The notes beneath the pieces were generated by a model. The model was not told the origin of the DNA and ran no database searches. It worked only from the letters and a program-made list of their open reading frames with translations. From Dehalococcoidia bacterium (GTDB taxonomy: Bacteria > Chloroflexota > Dehalococcoidia > Dehalococcoidales > Fen-1064), in the NCBI GenBank assembly GCA_003153075.1, contig PMBW01000336.1, positions 1-7,017 of the forward strand: a stretch of 7,017 bases of DNA. Direction: 5' to 3'. A program made the translations under genes and the position numbers. Within the stretch, counting starts at the first letter, position 1, and each line of letters opens with the position of its first letter. This document shows, piece by piece, positions 1 through 6,150 of this stretch.

Positions 1-1010
1 AGGAATGTATCCTTTTCTTCGGGGTGCGCCAGCGTCCAGTCCATGAAATGCGGCGGCGTGGTTGATAACGATGCTTTATATTGCACCAGCATCGCCAGCG
101 CCCCGTAAAGGTCTACTTCGCAGGAAGCCATCAAACCGGCAGTAGTAACTTTCCCCATCACGTAACACGGCACTACCCCGAAAAGCCGCTCCATCGCCGA
201 ATAACACTGCACAGCCATGGCTGACAAATGTTTCTCCTGGGCAAAACTGGTCAAGGCAAATTCCACCCGTGCCAGCTTCTCGATGGTCGAGTCATCCAGA
301 GCAGACATATCCGTCTCTGCTTTCATCTCTTTGGCTATTTTCTTCAGCGCTGGATCGCCGGCCTTCAGCGCGTTGCTGCGCAGAATCAAATCCGCCATCC
401 CGGTTGGGATAACCCGCTGGCTGAACTGCTTGATCAAAGCATCTTCATTAAACATCACGGTTTCAAAAGACTCCGGTCGCGGCCCGATCAAACCGATCTT
501 CGCCCCGATGAATCCCTTCACTACGGAACATGTGCCCACAAAATCCGCCACGCACTTTTGAAAATCCTTTTCTTCCGGAAACACCAGACCAGCGAAAATG
601 AAGGGGATTTGCCGCCGGTACAGCCCTGAAGAAATTGACAGCGTGCCGCAAAATGAGTCCGATGTACGCCCGCCGCAGGTCGGCACCGATTGCTCTTTGG
701 TGCCGAACAGCATTTGCGGTTTATCGCAAAAAGCGTCAGCTATCGTCAGAACGGCAATTTCATCCCCAAAAGTCATCGTACCCATCATCAGGCCGTCAAT
801 ACCTTTTTCCCGGAAGAAACTGATAACTTTCTCCGCTTCTGCCTCGTTCCGTACTAATCCGCCCTGTGTCAGAGATTCATCCGGAACAATGATTTCCAGC
901 CCGGGAATTTTGGCGAAAACAGTCAGACATCTTTTCCGTAACTGCACCGCCCACTCTTCGCTCAGACCCCTTCTATGCGCGGGGACAAAACCGATCTTGA
1001 TATTTTCCAT
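1..1010 (-). CDS. L-fucose/L-arabinose isomerase-like protein, C-terminal part outside the window
   Basis: Read leftward from the ATG at 1010-1008, the frame stays open for 336 codons to the window edge, so the C-terminus is missing. The start is supported by AGGAG seven bases upstream and a promoter farther up. The product begins MENIKIGFVPAHRRG and has the alpha/beta pattern of the N-terminal domains of L-fucose/L-arabinose isomerase-like proteins. A GTMTFGDE segment lies at residues 77-84 and a CEVDLYGAL segment at 297-305. Family members interconvert aldoses and ketoses in the cytoplasm using a divalent metal. By position, E298 and D324 could be two metal ligands (inference by analogy with FucI); the expected C-terminal histidine would lie outside. 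It is divergent from an aldolase-kinase-dehydrogenase operon, which fits the first step of sugar breakdown. The family is broad and many members have no known substrate, so the fold call is firmer than the reaction. Confidence 0.8.
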   Translation of the reverse strand, partial: MENIKIGFVPAHRRGLSEEWAVQLRKRCLTVFAKIPGLEIIVPDESLTQGGLVRNEAEAEKVISFFREKGIDGLMMGTMTFGDEIAVLTIADAFCDKPQMLFGTKEQSVPTCGGRTSDSFCGTLSISSGLYRRQIPFIFAGLVFPEEKDFQKCVADFVGTCSVVKGFIGAKIGLIGPRPESFETVMFNEDALIKQFSQRVIPTGMADLILRSNALKAGDPALKKIAKEMKAETDMSALDDSTIEKLARVEFALTSFAQEKHLSAMAVQCYSAMERLFGVVPCYVMGKVTTAGLMASCEVDLYGALAMLVQYKASLSTTPPHFMDWTLAHPEEKDTF

Positions 1011-1089
1011 TTTTATGCTCCTGTTAATAACCGGATTATGCTCTAACGTAAATTTAAACTTGATTTATTGTTTACCTCAAAGCTGCCTC

Positions 1090-1118
1090 ATTATAGAGAA
1101 TGTAATAATCATTGTCAA
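1090..1118 (-). promoter_or_regulatory. Consensus sigma-70/sigma-A promoter for the isomerase-like gene
   Basis: On the minus strand, TTGACA (1118-1113) is followed by a 17-base spacer and TATAAT (1095-1090). Both hexamers match the housekeeping consensus exactly. Transcription should start near 1083, giving a leader of about 73 bases before the isomerase-like ATG at 1010. A promoter this strong for a catabolic gene would normally need a repressor. No clear operator was found, although TGACA occurs twice ten bases apart at the -35 region (1113-1127). Confidence 0.85.
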
Positions 1119-1361
1119 TTTATGTCATTCCGCGATACGAAGTACTAAAAAATTCGTTTTAGGGTGAGCGCCGACCACCTTCCCAAATCCATCTCAACGA
1201 AGCTAAGTCCCGTAATAGTTCAGCTGGAATCCAATCTCCATCTCTCTGCCCCTTTTACCTCTGCGGGGAAGGCAATCTCGCGTTTCAACGACGCAGGGGT
1301 TGCACAACCAAAGTAAATTAAATACTCATGACTCATCACGCATTACTCACAACTTCCAGCT

Positions 1362-1390
1362 TTGACATGCGAAGCTCAGTTAGCTATAAT
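1362..1390 (+). promoter_or_regulatory. Consensus sigma-70/sigma-A promoter for the aldolase-kinase-dehydrogenase operon
   Basis: TTGACA (1362-1367), a 17-base spacer and TATAAT (1385-1390) match the housekeeping consensus exactly. The predicted transcription start is near 1397, giving a leader of under 40 bases before the ATG at 1434. The promoter also rules out a translation start at the in-frame TTG at 1362, since that codon lies within the -35 box, upstream of the transcript. Confidence 0.88.
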
Positions 1391-1406
1391 TCTTGCCAAT
1401 GACAAC

Positions 1407-1431
1407 ATACTATTAATAAAAGGAGTAGTAT
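1407..1431 (+). promoter_or_regulatory. Inverted repeat framing the aldolase ribosome-binding site
   Basis: ATACTA (1407-1412) and TAGTAT (1426-1431) are exact reverse complements separated by 13 bases. The loop contains the ribosome-binding site AGGAG (1421-1425), and the ATG follows at 1434. As RNA it could form a short AU-rich hairpin presenting or masking the site; as DNA it could be an operator just after the transcription start. Six AT-rich pairs are weak, so chance is a real possibility. Confidence 0.35.
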
Positions 1432-1433
1432 TA

Positions 1434-2222
1434 ATGACCGATTCTAAAAACAGTTTATTCAATAAATCCGGCAAAAGCGTCGTCGTCGCATTTGACCACG
1501 GCATTGCCGCCCTGGAGTACAAAACCAACCCCCGCGCCTCCGTGGAAAAATTCATCGGCACCAAACCCGACGGCATCCTGATGAGCCCACCTATGGTCAA
1601 GCACTGCGCCGATCTCTTCGCCTTGTACCCCGAAGTCGTCCCGGTTGCCTCCGTCGTTACAATTTATCCGATTCCCAATTTCACTGCTCCAGTCCAGGTC
1701 TTCGATTTTGATTTCGCCGTCGAAATGGGCGCCCGGGCCATTAAAAACCTCCTGATCCTCGGCTTGGCAGACGGTCGCGACATGCTGGAGAATATGAAAA
1801 ATACCTGCTATCTGGCCAGCCGCGCCCGTAAGAATGGCATCCCATTCATGGTCGAAGCCGTCGGCTGGGGGCCGCTGATCCCCCCTGATAAACAGAATGA
1901 CCCGGAAATTATCGGTAAAGCCTGCCGCATGGCCTTTGAGTGCGGCGCCGATATCATCAAGACCGCGTATACCGGTGACACGAAATCATTTAAAGATATT
2001 ACCGCCAGCATCCCTGTTCCGATCATTGTTCTGGGCGGCGCCAAGGGTGAACTCGGAGCCATCTTCCAGGGAGTGCGCGACGCGATGGACTCCGGCGCCA
2101 AAGGCGTCGCTTTTGGGCGCAATGTCTTCCAGAGCGACAATCCTCCGGTGATTGTAAATGCCCTTAAAGAACTCGTATATAATGGTGTTAGCGCAAAAGA
2201 AGCGCTCGCCAAAATGAAATAA
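1434..2222 (+). CDS. Class I aldolase of the DhnA/FbaB/LsrF type
   Basis: This 262-residue protein is a TIM-barrel aldolase of the DeoC/FbaB/LacD superfamily. These enzymes cleave or form a C-C bond in a phosphorylated sugar through a lysine Schiff base. Visible features are VVVAFDHG near residues 16-23 with D21, the probable Schiff-base lysine K176 in ADIIKTAYTGD, and phosphate-binding elements LGGAKG (200-205) and GRNVFQ (228-233). Full length is normal for the family. The ATG at 1434 is chosen because AGGAG lies eight bases upstream and the transcript should begin near 1397. A 24-codon in-frame extension to a TTG is therefore rejected. It is first in an operon with an FGGY kinase (19-base gap) and a 2-hydroxyacid dehydrogenase. 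The substrate is probably a ketose phosphate made by that kinase; its exact identity is unknown. Fructose-bisphosphate aldolase or an LsrF-like role are alternatives. Confidence 0.9.
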   Translation: MTDSKNSLFNKSGKSVVVAFDHGIAALEYKTNPRASVEKFIGTKPDGILMSPPMVKHCADLFALYPEVVPVASVVTIYPIPNFTAPVQVFDFDFAVEMGARAIKNLLILGLADGRDMLENMKNTCYLASRARKNGIPFMVEAVGWGPLIPPDKQNDPEIIGKACRMAFECGADIIKTAYTGDTKSFKDITASIPVPIIVLGGAKGELGAIFQGVRDAMDSGAKGVAFGRNVFQSDNPPVIVNALKELVYNGVSAKEALAKMK

Positions 2223-2241
2223 AATTAACAGGTAGTAACAA

Positions 2242-3759
2242 ATGGCCATTCTCAGCGTAGACATAGGCACCACCGGTACTAAGGCGGTGCTTTTCGCCGA
2301 ATCCGGGGCGATCATCACCCTGGCGTATCAGGAATATCCGCTTGTCTACCCTAAACCCGGTTGGGCCGAAGTAGACGCGGACGTTTTATGGGCAGCATTC
2401 AGGAAAACTGTCCGAGAAGTGGCCAAAACACACGGGAAAGAGATCCAGTCTCTTTGCCTTTCCTGCATGGGACAAAATATAGTGCCGGTTCGCCGGGACG
2501 GCACGGCCATCCGCAACGGCATCCTTGCCTTTGATAACAGGACTTCCGAAGAAGAAACGATACTGCGGAAAGACATTGGTGAACTGGCTTATTTCAAAAT
2601 TCGCGGTAATCAACCGAACAACCTGTTTGGCGAAAGTAAAATTTTTTGGTTGAAAAGGCATGAGCCGGATACCTTCCGCCAGACCTGGAAATTTATGACT
2701 TTTGGCGATTTTATCCGCACCCGCCTCGGTTTTCCGGCAGTGATCGATTATTGTATGGCTTCAACCAGCCTGCCTTACGATATCAGCAAGGGCGAATACT
2801 CGGAAGTGATCATGAAAGAGATAGGCGTCAACCGCGGGATATTCAGCGAGCCGGTGCCTTCGGACGCGGTGCTCGGCGAAATCGGACCGGAAGTACAGCA
2901 CGAACTTGATCTGCCGGCTGGCGTCAAATTTGTTACCGGCGGACACGACGCTATTTGCGGCGTGCTCGGGGCAGGAATTACCCAGAAAACCCCGCACATC
3001 ATTGCCGATGCCAACGGCACCTGGGAGAGCATGGCTATTATCAGATCAAAGCCGATCCTGACCAGACAGGCTATGGAGAATCGGGCCGGCTCCAGCTACA
3101 GCGTTTTAACCGGTACCTTTATCGTCATTGCGGCGCTGCGTACTTGCGGAACGGTTGTCCGATGGTTCCGCGATGAACTGGCCGCGGCAGACCGCCTGCA
3201 AGCGGAAAAAGACAAGACCGACGTTTACGATACGATGTTTGCGTTTTTGCAGTTTGACGGCGGCAAAGCCATTTCGATACCCTACTTTGCCGGCAGCGCC
3301 GTTGATTCTTCCGCCCAGGGGGCATTTCTCGGACTGACCCTGGGTACCACCCGGCAGCAAATGCTGCAGAGCGCCGTGGAAGGGATCACCCACGAAATGA
3401 AAGTGCTGGTCGACCGTCTGGAAGAAATTAGTGATACCCCGATCGAAGTTCTCAGGGCCTTCGGCGGTCCGACCAAATCACCTAAATGGCTCCAGTTGAA
3501 GGCCGATATCAGTGATAAAATAGTAGAAGCCGTACAGGTTGAAGAAGCCTCCGCATTAGGCGCGGCGATTCTGGCCGGCGTGGCTACGGGCGTCTATTCT
3601 TCTTATGATGAAGCGCTCAAGGCCGTTGTGAAAATCAAAGCAGTCTATCAACCCCGCCCGGAAATTCACCGGATTTATCAACGTCAGCATGAAGTTTATA
3701 AACAGCTCGTCACGGCTCTGGCTCCGGTTAATCAATCGCTGTATAACATGTCGTGTTAG
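2242..3759 (+). CDS. FGGY-family carbohydrate kinase
   Basis: This 505-residue ATP-dependent kinase has the two-domain actin-like FGGY fold and full family length. The N-terminal phosphate loop DIGTTGTKA lies at residues 7-15, followed by the family-typical GWAEVDADVLW (40-50) and a D98/R100 pair. The catalytic base is probably D236 in GGHDAICGVLGAG. The C-terminal nucleotide-binding signature GGPTKSPKWLQLKAD starts at 408, and EEASALGAA follows. The family phosphorylates pentuloses, hexuloses, polyols and the signal molecule AI-2. The layout is closest to generic XylB/YgcE/LsrK-like members, and specificity cannot be read off. An AGG ribosome-binding site lies about nine bases before the ATG. 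It sits between aldolase and dehydrogenase genes, so it probably makes the ketose phosphate that the aldolase cleaves. Confidence 0.92.
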   Translation: MAILSVDIGTTGTKAVLFAESGAIITLAYQEYPLVYPKPGWAEVDADVLWAAFRKTVREVAKTHGKEIQSLCLSCMGQNIVPVRRDGTAIRNGILAFDNRTSEEETILRKDIGELAYFKIRGNQPNNLFGESKIFWLKRHEPDTFRQTWKFMTFGDFIRTRLGFPAVIDYCMASTSLPYDISKGEYSEVIMKEIGVNRGIFSEPVPSDAVLGEIGPEVQHELDLPAGVKFVTGGHDAICGVLGAGITQKTPHIIADANGTWESMAIIRSKPILTRQAMENRAGSSYSVLTGTFIVIAALRTCGTVVRWFRDELAAADRLQAEKDKTDVYDTMFAFLQFDGGKAISIPYFAGSAVDSSAQGAFLGLTLGTTRQQMLQSAVEGITHEMKVLVDRLEEISDTPIEVLRAFGGPTKSPKWLQLKADISDKIVEAVQVEEASALGAAILAGVATGVYSSYDEALKAVVKIKAVYQPRPEIHRIYQRQHEVYKQLVTALAPVNQSLYNMSC

Positions 3760-3773
3760 AATAAGAGGATAAA

Positions 3774-4859
3774 ATGAGAATTTTAGGATTAACTGATATC
3801 CTGATAAAACAGGACTTAATGGAAAAAGCAATTAAAAAGGCTTTTCCCGGAGCAGCCATTCAATTTATTCACTGGCCGCCCTCGAACGGGGACGAGTTTT
3901 CCCGGGAAAACCTGAATATGGAGAAAAATGGTCCGGAAGCCGGCATGCCAGTTCCGGGCATATTGGAAGTAATTAAAACCTTTGATCCTCAGGTAATTAT
4001 CACACAGTTCGCGCCGGTTACCCGGGATGTGATCGAGAATGCGCATAACCTGGAAGTCATCGGCTGTCTGCGCGGCGGCGTCGAGAACGTTAATGTGGAA
4101 GCCGCCACCAAACGTAAAATCCTCGTTTTTAATAACTCCGGAAGGACAGCCAACGCTGTCGCCGAGTTTACCATCGCGCATATGCTTTCTGTTTCCCGCA
4201 ACATCGCTCTGGCGCACCATGCCCTGCACAACGGCGAGTGGTTCCGTCCGGAGCCTCCTATCTCCGAAATGTACGGCTGCACGATCGGTCTTGTCGGCTT
4301 TGGCAATGTATCCCAGAAATTGACCGAACGGTTACAGGGCTTTAAAATTAAATTTTTAACTTACGACCCCTATGTGCCGGATGAAATTATCGCCAAATAC
4401 GGCGCCAAACGGGTTGAACTCAATGAACTGCTGCGTGAATCTGATTTTGTTTCCCTGCACAGCCGTCTGACCCCCGAAACTAAAAACATTATCGGCGAAG
4501 CCGAACTCAATCTGATGAAACCCACGGCCTATCTGATCAATACCGCGCGCGCCGGACTGGTCGACAAAGATGCGCTGGTCAATGCCTTGAAAACGAGACA
4601 AATCAGGGGCGCTGCTTTAGACGTCTTCTGGCAGGAACCCCCGGCAAAAGACGACCCCATCCTCCAGTTCCCCAATGTCAGCCTCTCGCCCCACATCGCG
4701 GGCGCCTCCGACCAGACTGCCTGGTACACCACCTGGTTGTTCGTGGAAGGTCTGCAGGACTTCATGAAGACCAAACAGAGCAGAAATATCGTGAATTTCA
4801 GACCGGGAGAGCAGGCTAATATCGCCTCCTGTATGCAGATCATTAAATCCGCGAAATAA
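3774..4859 (+). CDS. D-isomer-specific 2-hydroxyacid dehydrogenase (phosphoglycerate dehydrogenase-like)
   Basis: This 361-residue cytoplasmic oxidoreductase would interconvert a 2-hydroxyacid and a 2-ketoacid with a nicotinamide cofactor. The Rossmann motif is GLVGFGNVSQ (G175, G177), with serine at 180 where the third glycycine of GxGxxG normally stands. D198 after the second strand favours NAD. The catalytic triad is intact: R259 in INTARAGLVD, E288 in DVFWQEP and H307 in LSPHIAG. RGGVENVN near residue 100 matches the substrate-binding loop of phosphoglycerate dehydrogenase-like members. There is no ACT regulatory domain, so a role as the serine-biosynthesis SerA is less likely. GAGG lies five bases before the ATG, 14 bases after the kinase stop, so it is operonic. 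It may process the aldolase product or an acid form of the sugar. No convincing terminator follows. Confidence 0.9.
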   Translation: MRILGLTDILIKQDLMEKAIKKAFPGAAIQFIHWPPSNGDEFSRENLNMEKNGPEAGMPVPGILEVIKTFDPQVIITQFAPVTRDVIENAHNLEVIGCLRGGVENVNVEAATKRKILVFNNSGRTANAVAEFTIAHMLSVSRNIALAHHALHNGEWFRPEPPISEMYGCTIGLVGFGNVSQKLTERLQGFKIKFLTYDPYVPDEIIAKYGAKRVELNELLRESDFVSLHSRLTPETKNIIGEAELNLMKPTAYLINTARAGLVDKDALVNALKTRQIRGAALDVFWQEPPAKDDPILQFPNVSLSPHIAGASDQTAWYTTWLFVEGLQDFMKTKQSRNIVNFRPGEQANIASCMQIIKSAK

Positions 4860-4957
4860 TGCTTGAGCATTGTTTAACCGGCCTTTCGGTATATACCATA
4901 TTACTTATTACTGTTTAATCATAGCTGCAACATAAGTATTGAAGGATCACAATAGAC

Positions 4958-4986
4958 TTGACAATAGTTTTATATCAAACTATTAT
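4958..4986 (+). promoter_or_regulatory. Near-consensus promoter of the marR gene
   Basis: TTGACA (4958-4963), a 17-base spacer and TATTAT (4981-4986) differ from the housekeeping consensus by one base. The predicted transcription start is near 4993. The whole spacer and the start of the -10 box are occupied by a 20-bp palindromic element, the arrangement expected for a repressor that blocks RNA polymerase. Confidence 0.82.
4963..4984. promoter_or_regulatory. Palindromic operator, copy 1, probable MarR autorepression site
   Basis: AATAGTTT and AAACTATT are exact inverted repeats around a six-base centre, TATATC, which is itself nearly palindromic. The 20-bp core is repeated identically at 5471-5490. 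Dimeric winged-helix MarR proteins typically bind palindromes of this size, usually near their own gene. Binding here would cover the promoter spacer and -10 box. Assignment to this MarR protein is inference from position and repetition. Confidence 0.75.
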
Positions 4987-5020
4987 ATATATATATTACG
5001 AGGTCATTTGAGGTACCGGT

Positions 5021-5452
5021 ACGAATAGAAATCAGGTTATTCACTTACTAAGCAATATCAGAGGGAAATCCGGCAAATTTCTGGACAGGGAATTACGCCG
5101 CAACGGGATTACAGACCTTGAATCTTCCCACGGCGCCATTATCAGCGTGCTATACCGCAACGACGGTAAGTTAAAAATGAAAGATATCGCGGGCCTGATA
5201 CACCGCGATAAATCTACCGTTACCTACCTCGTTAATAGTCTTACAAAGGAGGGCTATGTTATTCGAGAGAAAAGCAATGAGGATTCAAGGGAAACTTATA
5301 TTGTCCTTACCCCCAAAGCATGGGAAATAAAAGACAAAATAATCTCCATCTCCCGGAAACTGCTTTCGACAGCTTACCGCGGCATGAAAGAAGAGGAGCA
5401 ACAAAAATTAGTGGAACTATTGAACAGGATGGATGCCAACTTCCCTGAATAA
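5021..5452 (+). CDS. MarR-family transcriptional regulator with apparent ACG start
   Basis: From the ACG at 5021 the product has 143 residues, the usual MarR length. It has an N-terminal dimerisation helix (about 3-28), a winged helix-turn-helix (about 33-98) with MKDIAGLIHRDKSTVTYLVN as helix-turn-helix, a wing with the typical D88-x-R90 pair, and a C-terminal helical region. In-frame TGA at 5009-5011 closes the frame, and no ATG, GTG or TTG occurs before the GTG at codon 43. Starting there would remove the dimerisation helix and part of the DNA-binding domain. The ACG lies seven bases after TTGAGG and gives a normal N-terminus, (M)NRNQVIHLLSNIRGK. It could be a true rare start, a mutated ATG or a sequencing error. 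The gene has its own promoter and probably represses itself and the downstream flavin reductase gene. The ligand is unknown. Confidence 0.85.
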   Translation, partial: TNRNQVIHLLSNIRGKSGKFLDRELRRNGITDLESSHGAIISVLYRNDGKLKMKDIAGLIHRDKSTVTYLVNSLTKEGYVIREKSNEDSRETYIVLTPKAWEIKDKIISISRKLLSTAYRGMKEEEQQKLVELLNRMDANFPE

Positions 5453-5470
5453 ATACTATTTTTTACCATA

Positions 5471-5490
5471 ATAGTTTTATATCAAACTAT
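5471..5490. promoter_or_regulatory. Palindromic operator, copy 2, upstream of the flavin reductase gene
   Basis: ATAGTTT-N6-AAACTAT is identical over 20 bases to the element in the marR promoter, including the non-palindromic centre. It lies between the marR stop and the flavin reductase ATG, 27 bases before that start codon. A matching promoter is only weakly visible: TTTACC at 5462-5467, then AACTAT at 5485-5490 after 17 bases. Bound repressor would either block that promoter or hinder elongation from the marR promoter. Confidence 0.75.
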
Positions 5491-5517
5491 ATCAAAGAAC
5501 ATCAGGAGGTTATAACA

Positions 5518-6090
5518 ATGAAAACAAAATTAGAGAATAAATATTTGCTCTGCCCCATGCCCATCACCATCGTGGGCACGATGATGGACGGAAAAGTTAA
5601 CTTCATCAACATCGCTCATATCGGGGTCTTAAATGCCAGTTCACCGCATATCGTCTCAATCGCCGTCAATAAAAATCATTATTCCAAATTCGGTATCAAG
5701 GAAAACAAGAGCTTCAGTATTAACATCCCCTCCCAAAAACAGATGGTTGAAGTCGATTACGTCGGACTTGTTTCCGGCAAGGACGTCGATAAATCAGACG
5801 TATTCGAGGTGTTTTACGGTGATTTGAAGACCGCGCCGATGGTTAAAAATTGCCCATTGTCGGTCGAATGCAAACTGGTGGATATTTATGAAACAAAAAC
5901 GCACGAAATGTTTATCGGCGAAGTAGTGAATGCTTATGCCGACGATTCCTGCCTGACCGGGGGCAAAGTCGACCTCGCGAAAGTAGATCCATTACTTTTC
6001 GATATGAGCGGTGTGCAATACTGGTCGCTCGGCAGCGTAGCCGGTAAATGTTGGAGTGAAGGCAAAAAATTAATACAGGCCAACAAATAG
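5518..6090 (+). CDS. Flavin reductase/flavoredoxin-like FMN-binding split-barrel protein
   Basis: This 190-residue soluble protein matches the flavin reductase-like domain family, whose members bind FMN in a split beta-barrel and pass electrons to flavins or partner proteins. Family-type elements are an N-terminal strand with PMPITIVG (13-20), NFINIAHIGVLNASSPHIVSI around 28-48, FSINIPS (66-72) and DYVGLVSGKDVDKSD (80-94). Many relatives have a cysteine where this protein has V82. The length is close to that of flavoredoxins of anaerobes. AGGAGG eight bases before the ATG makes a strong ribosome-binding site. It follows the marR gene by 65 bases, with the shared operator between, so it is probably the main target of that regulator. 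Its physiological partner and substrate are not evident. A terminator lies 31 bases after the stop. Confidence 0.88.
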   Translation: MKTKLENKYLLCPMPITIVGTMMDGKVNFINIAHIGVLNASSPHIVSIAVNKNHYSKFGIKENKSFSINIPSQKQMVEVDYVGLVSGKDVDKSDVFEVFYGDLKTAPMVKNCPLSVECKLVDIYETKTHEMFIGEVVNAYADDSCLTGGKVDLAKVDPLLFDMSGVQYWSLGSVAGKCWSEGKKLIQANK

Positions 6091-6121
6091 AAAATTATCC
6101 CATTTCTGCTAAAAACCAAAC

Positions 6122-6150
6122 GGGGCTGCCGATGAACAATCGGCAGCCCC
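6122..6150. terminator. Strong hairpin terminator between convergent genes
   Basis: GGGGCTGCCGAT (6122-6133) and ATCGGCAGCCCC (6139-6150) pair perfectly over 12 bp around a five-base loop, GAACA. Read leftward, it is followed by GTTTGGTTTTT, a good U-rich tail, so it fits a Rho-independent terminator for the short-chain dehydrogenase gene. Read rightward, the tail is only TTACTAATGG, so it should stop the flavin reductase transcript less efficiently, though the stem is very stable. It probably serves both directions. Confidence 0.85.

Larger units (their letters stand above)
1011..1433. other. Divergent intergenic region with two promoters and an unexplained central block
   Basis: This 423-base gap separates the leftward isomerase-like gene from the rightward aldolase operon. 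Its ends hold the two consensus promoters and two leaders. The middle, about 1140-1360, is richer in GC and has no recognisable gene. One plus-strand frame is open from 1163 to the TAA at 1319-1321 but lacks any start codon or ribosome-binding site. A 12-bp palindrome-like GGTTGCACAACC lies at 1298-1309. A run of ACTCAT/ACTCAC units at about 1323-1350 has some repetitive character. The central block may be a dispersed intergenic repeat or a decayed gene, but nothing in the window alone can show this. Confidence 0.5.

Noticed and set aside
463..651. 62-codon minus-strand frame beginning MRHAVNFFRA
   Set aside because: It is an out-of-frame shadow inside the longer isomerase-like reading frame.
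1048..1075. GTAAA-N18-TTTAC inverted repeat in the isomerase leader as an operator
   Set aside because: Five-base arms in AT-rich DNA are expected by chance and no repeat of the element was found.
598..1167. 189-codon plus-strand frame antisense to the isomerase-like gene
   Set aside because: Its protein resembles no family and lacks a ribosome-binding site, while the opposite strand encodes a coherent isomerase-like sequence across the same bases.
1298..1309. GGTTGCACAACC palindrome as an operator
   Set aside because: It is a single short copy, more than 50 bases from either promoter core, with no second site.
1362..1433. In-frame TTG-initiated extension of the aldolase by 24 residues
   Set aside because: The TTG is part of the -35 box of a perfect promoter, upstream of the expected transcript, while the ATG at 1434 has a well-spaced AGGAG.
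1434..3759. Assignment of the aldolase and kinase as LsrF and LsrK of AI-2 processing
   Set aside because: The families overlap, but no LsrG, LsrR or Lsr transporter is present. The kinase has the general GGHD catalytic motif and a sugar isomerase-like gene lies alongside, so sugar breakdown fits better.
4858..4874. Terminator after the dehydrogenase gene (AATGC-TTGA-GCATT followed by GTTTAA)
   Set aside because: The stem has five weak pairs and the T-tract is short. It is too weak to call a terminator.
5147..5452. Shorter MarR protein starting at GTG 5147
   Set aside because: It would lack the N-terminal dimerisation helix and the first part of the DNA-binding domain, which are encoded intact upstream.
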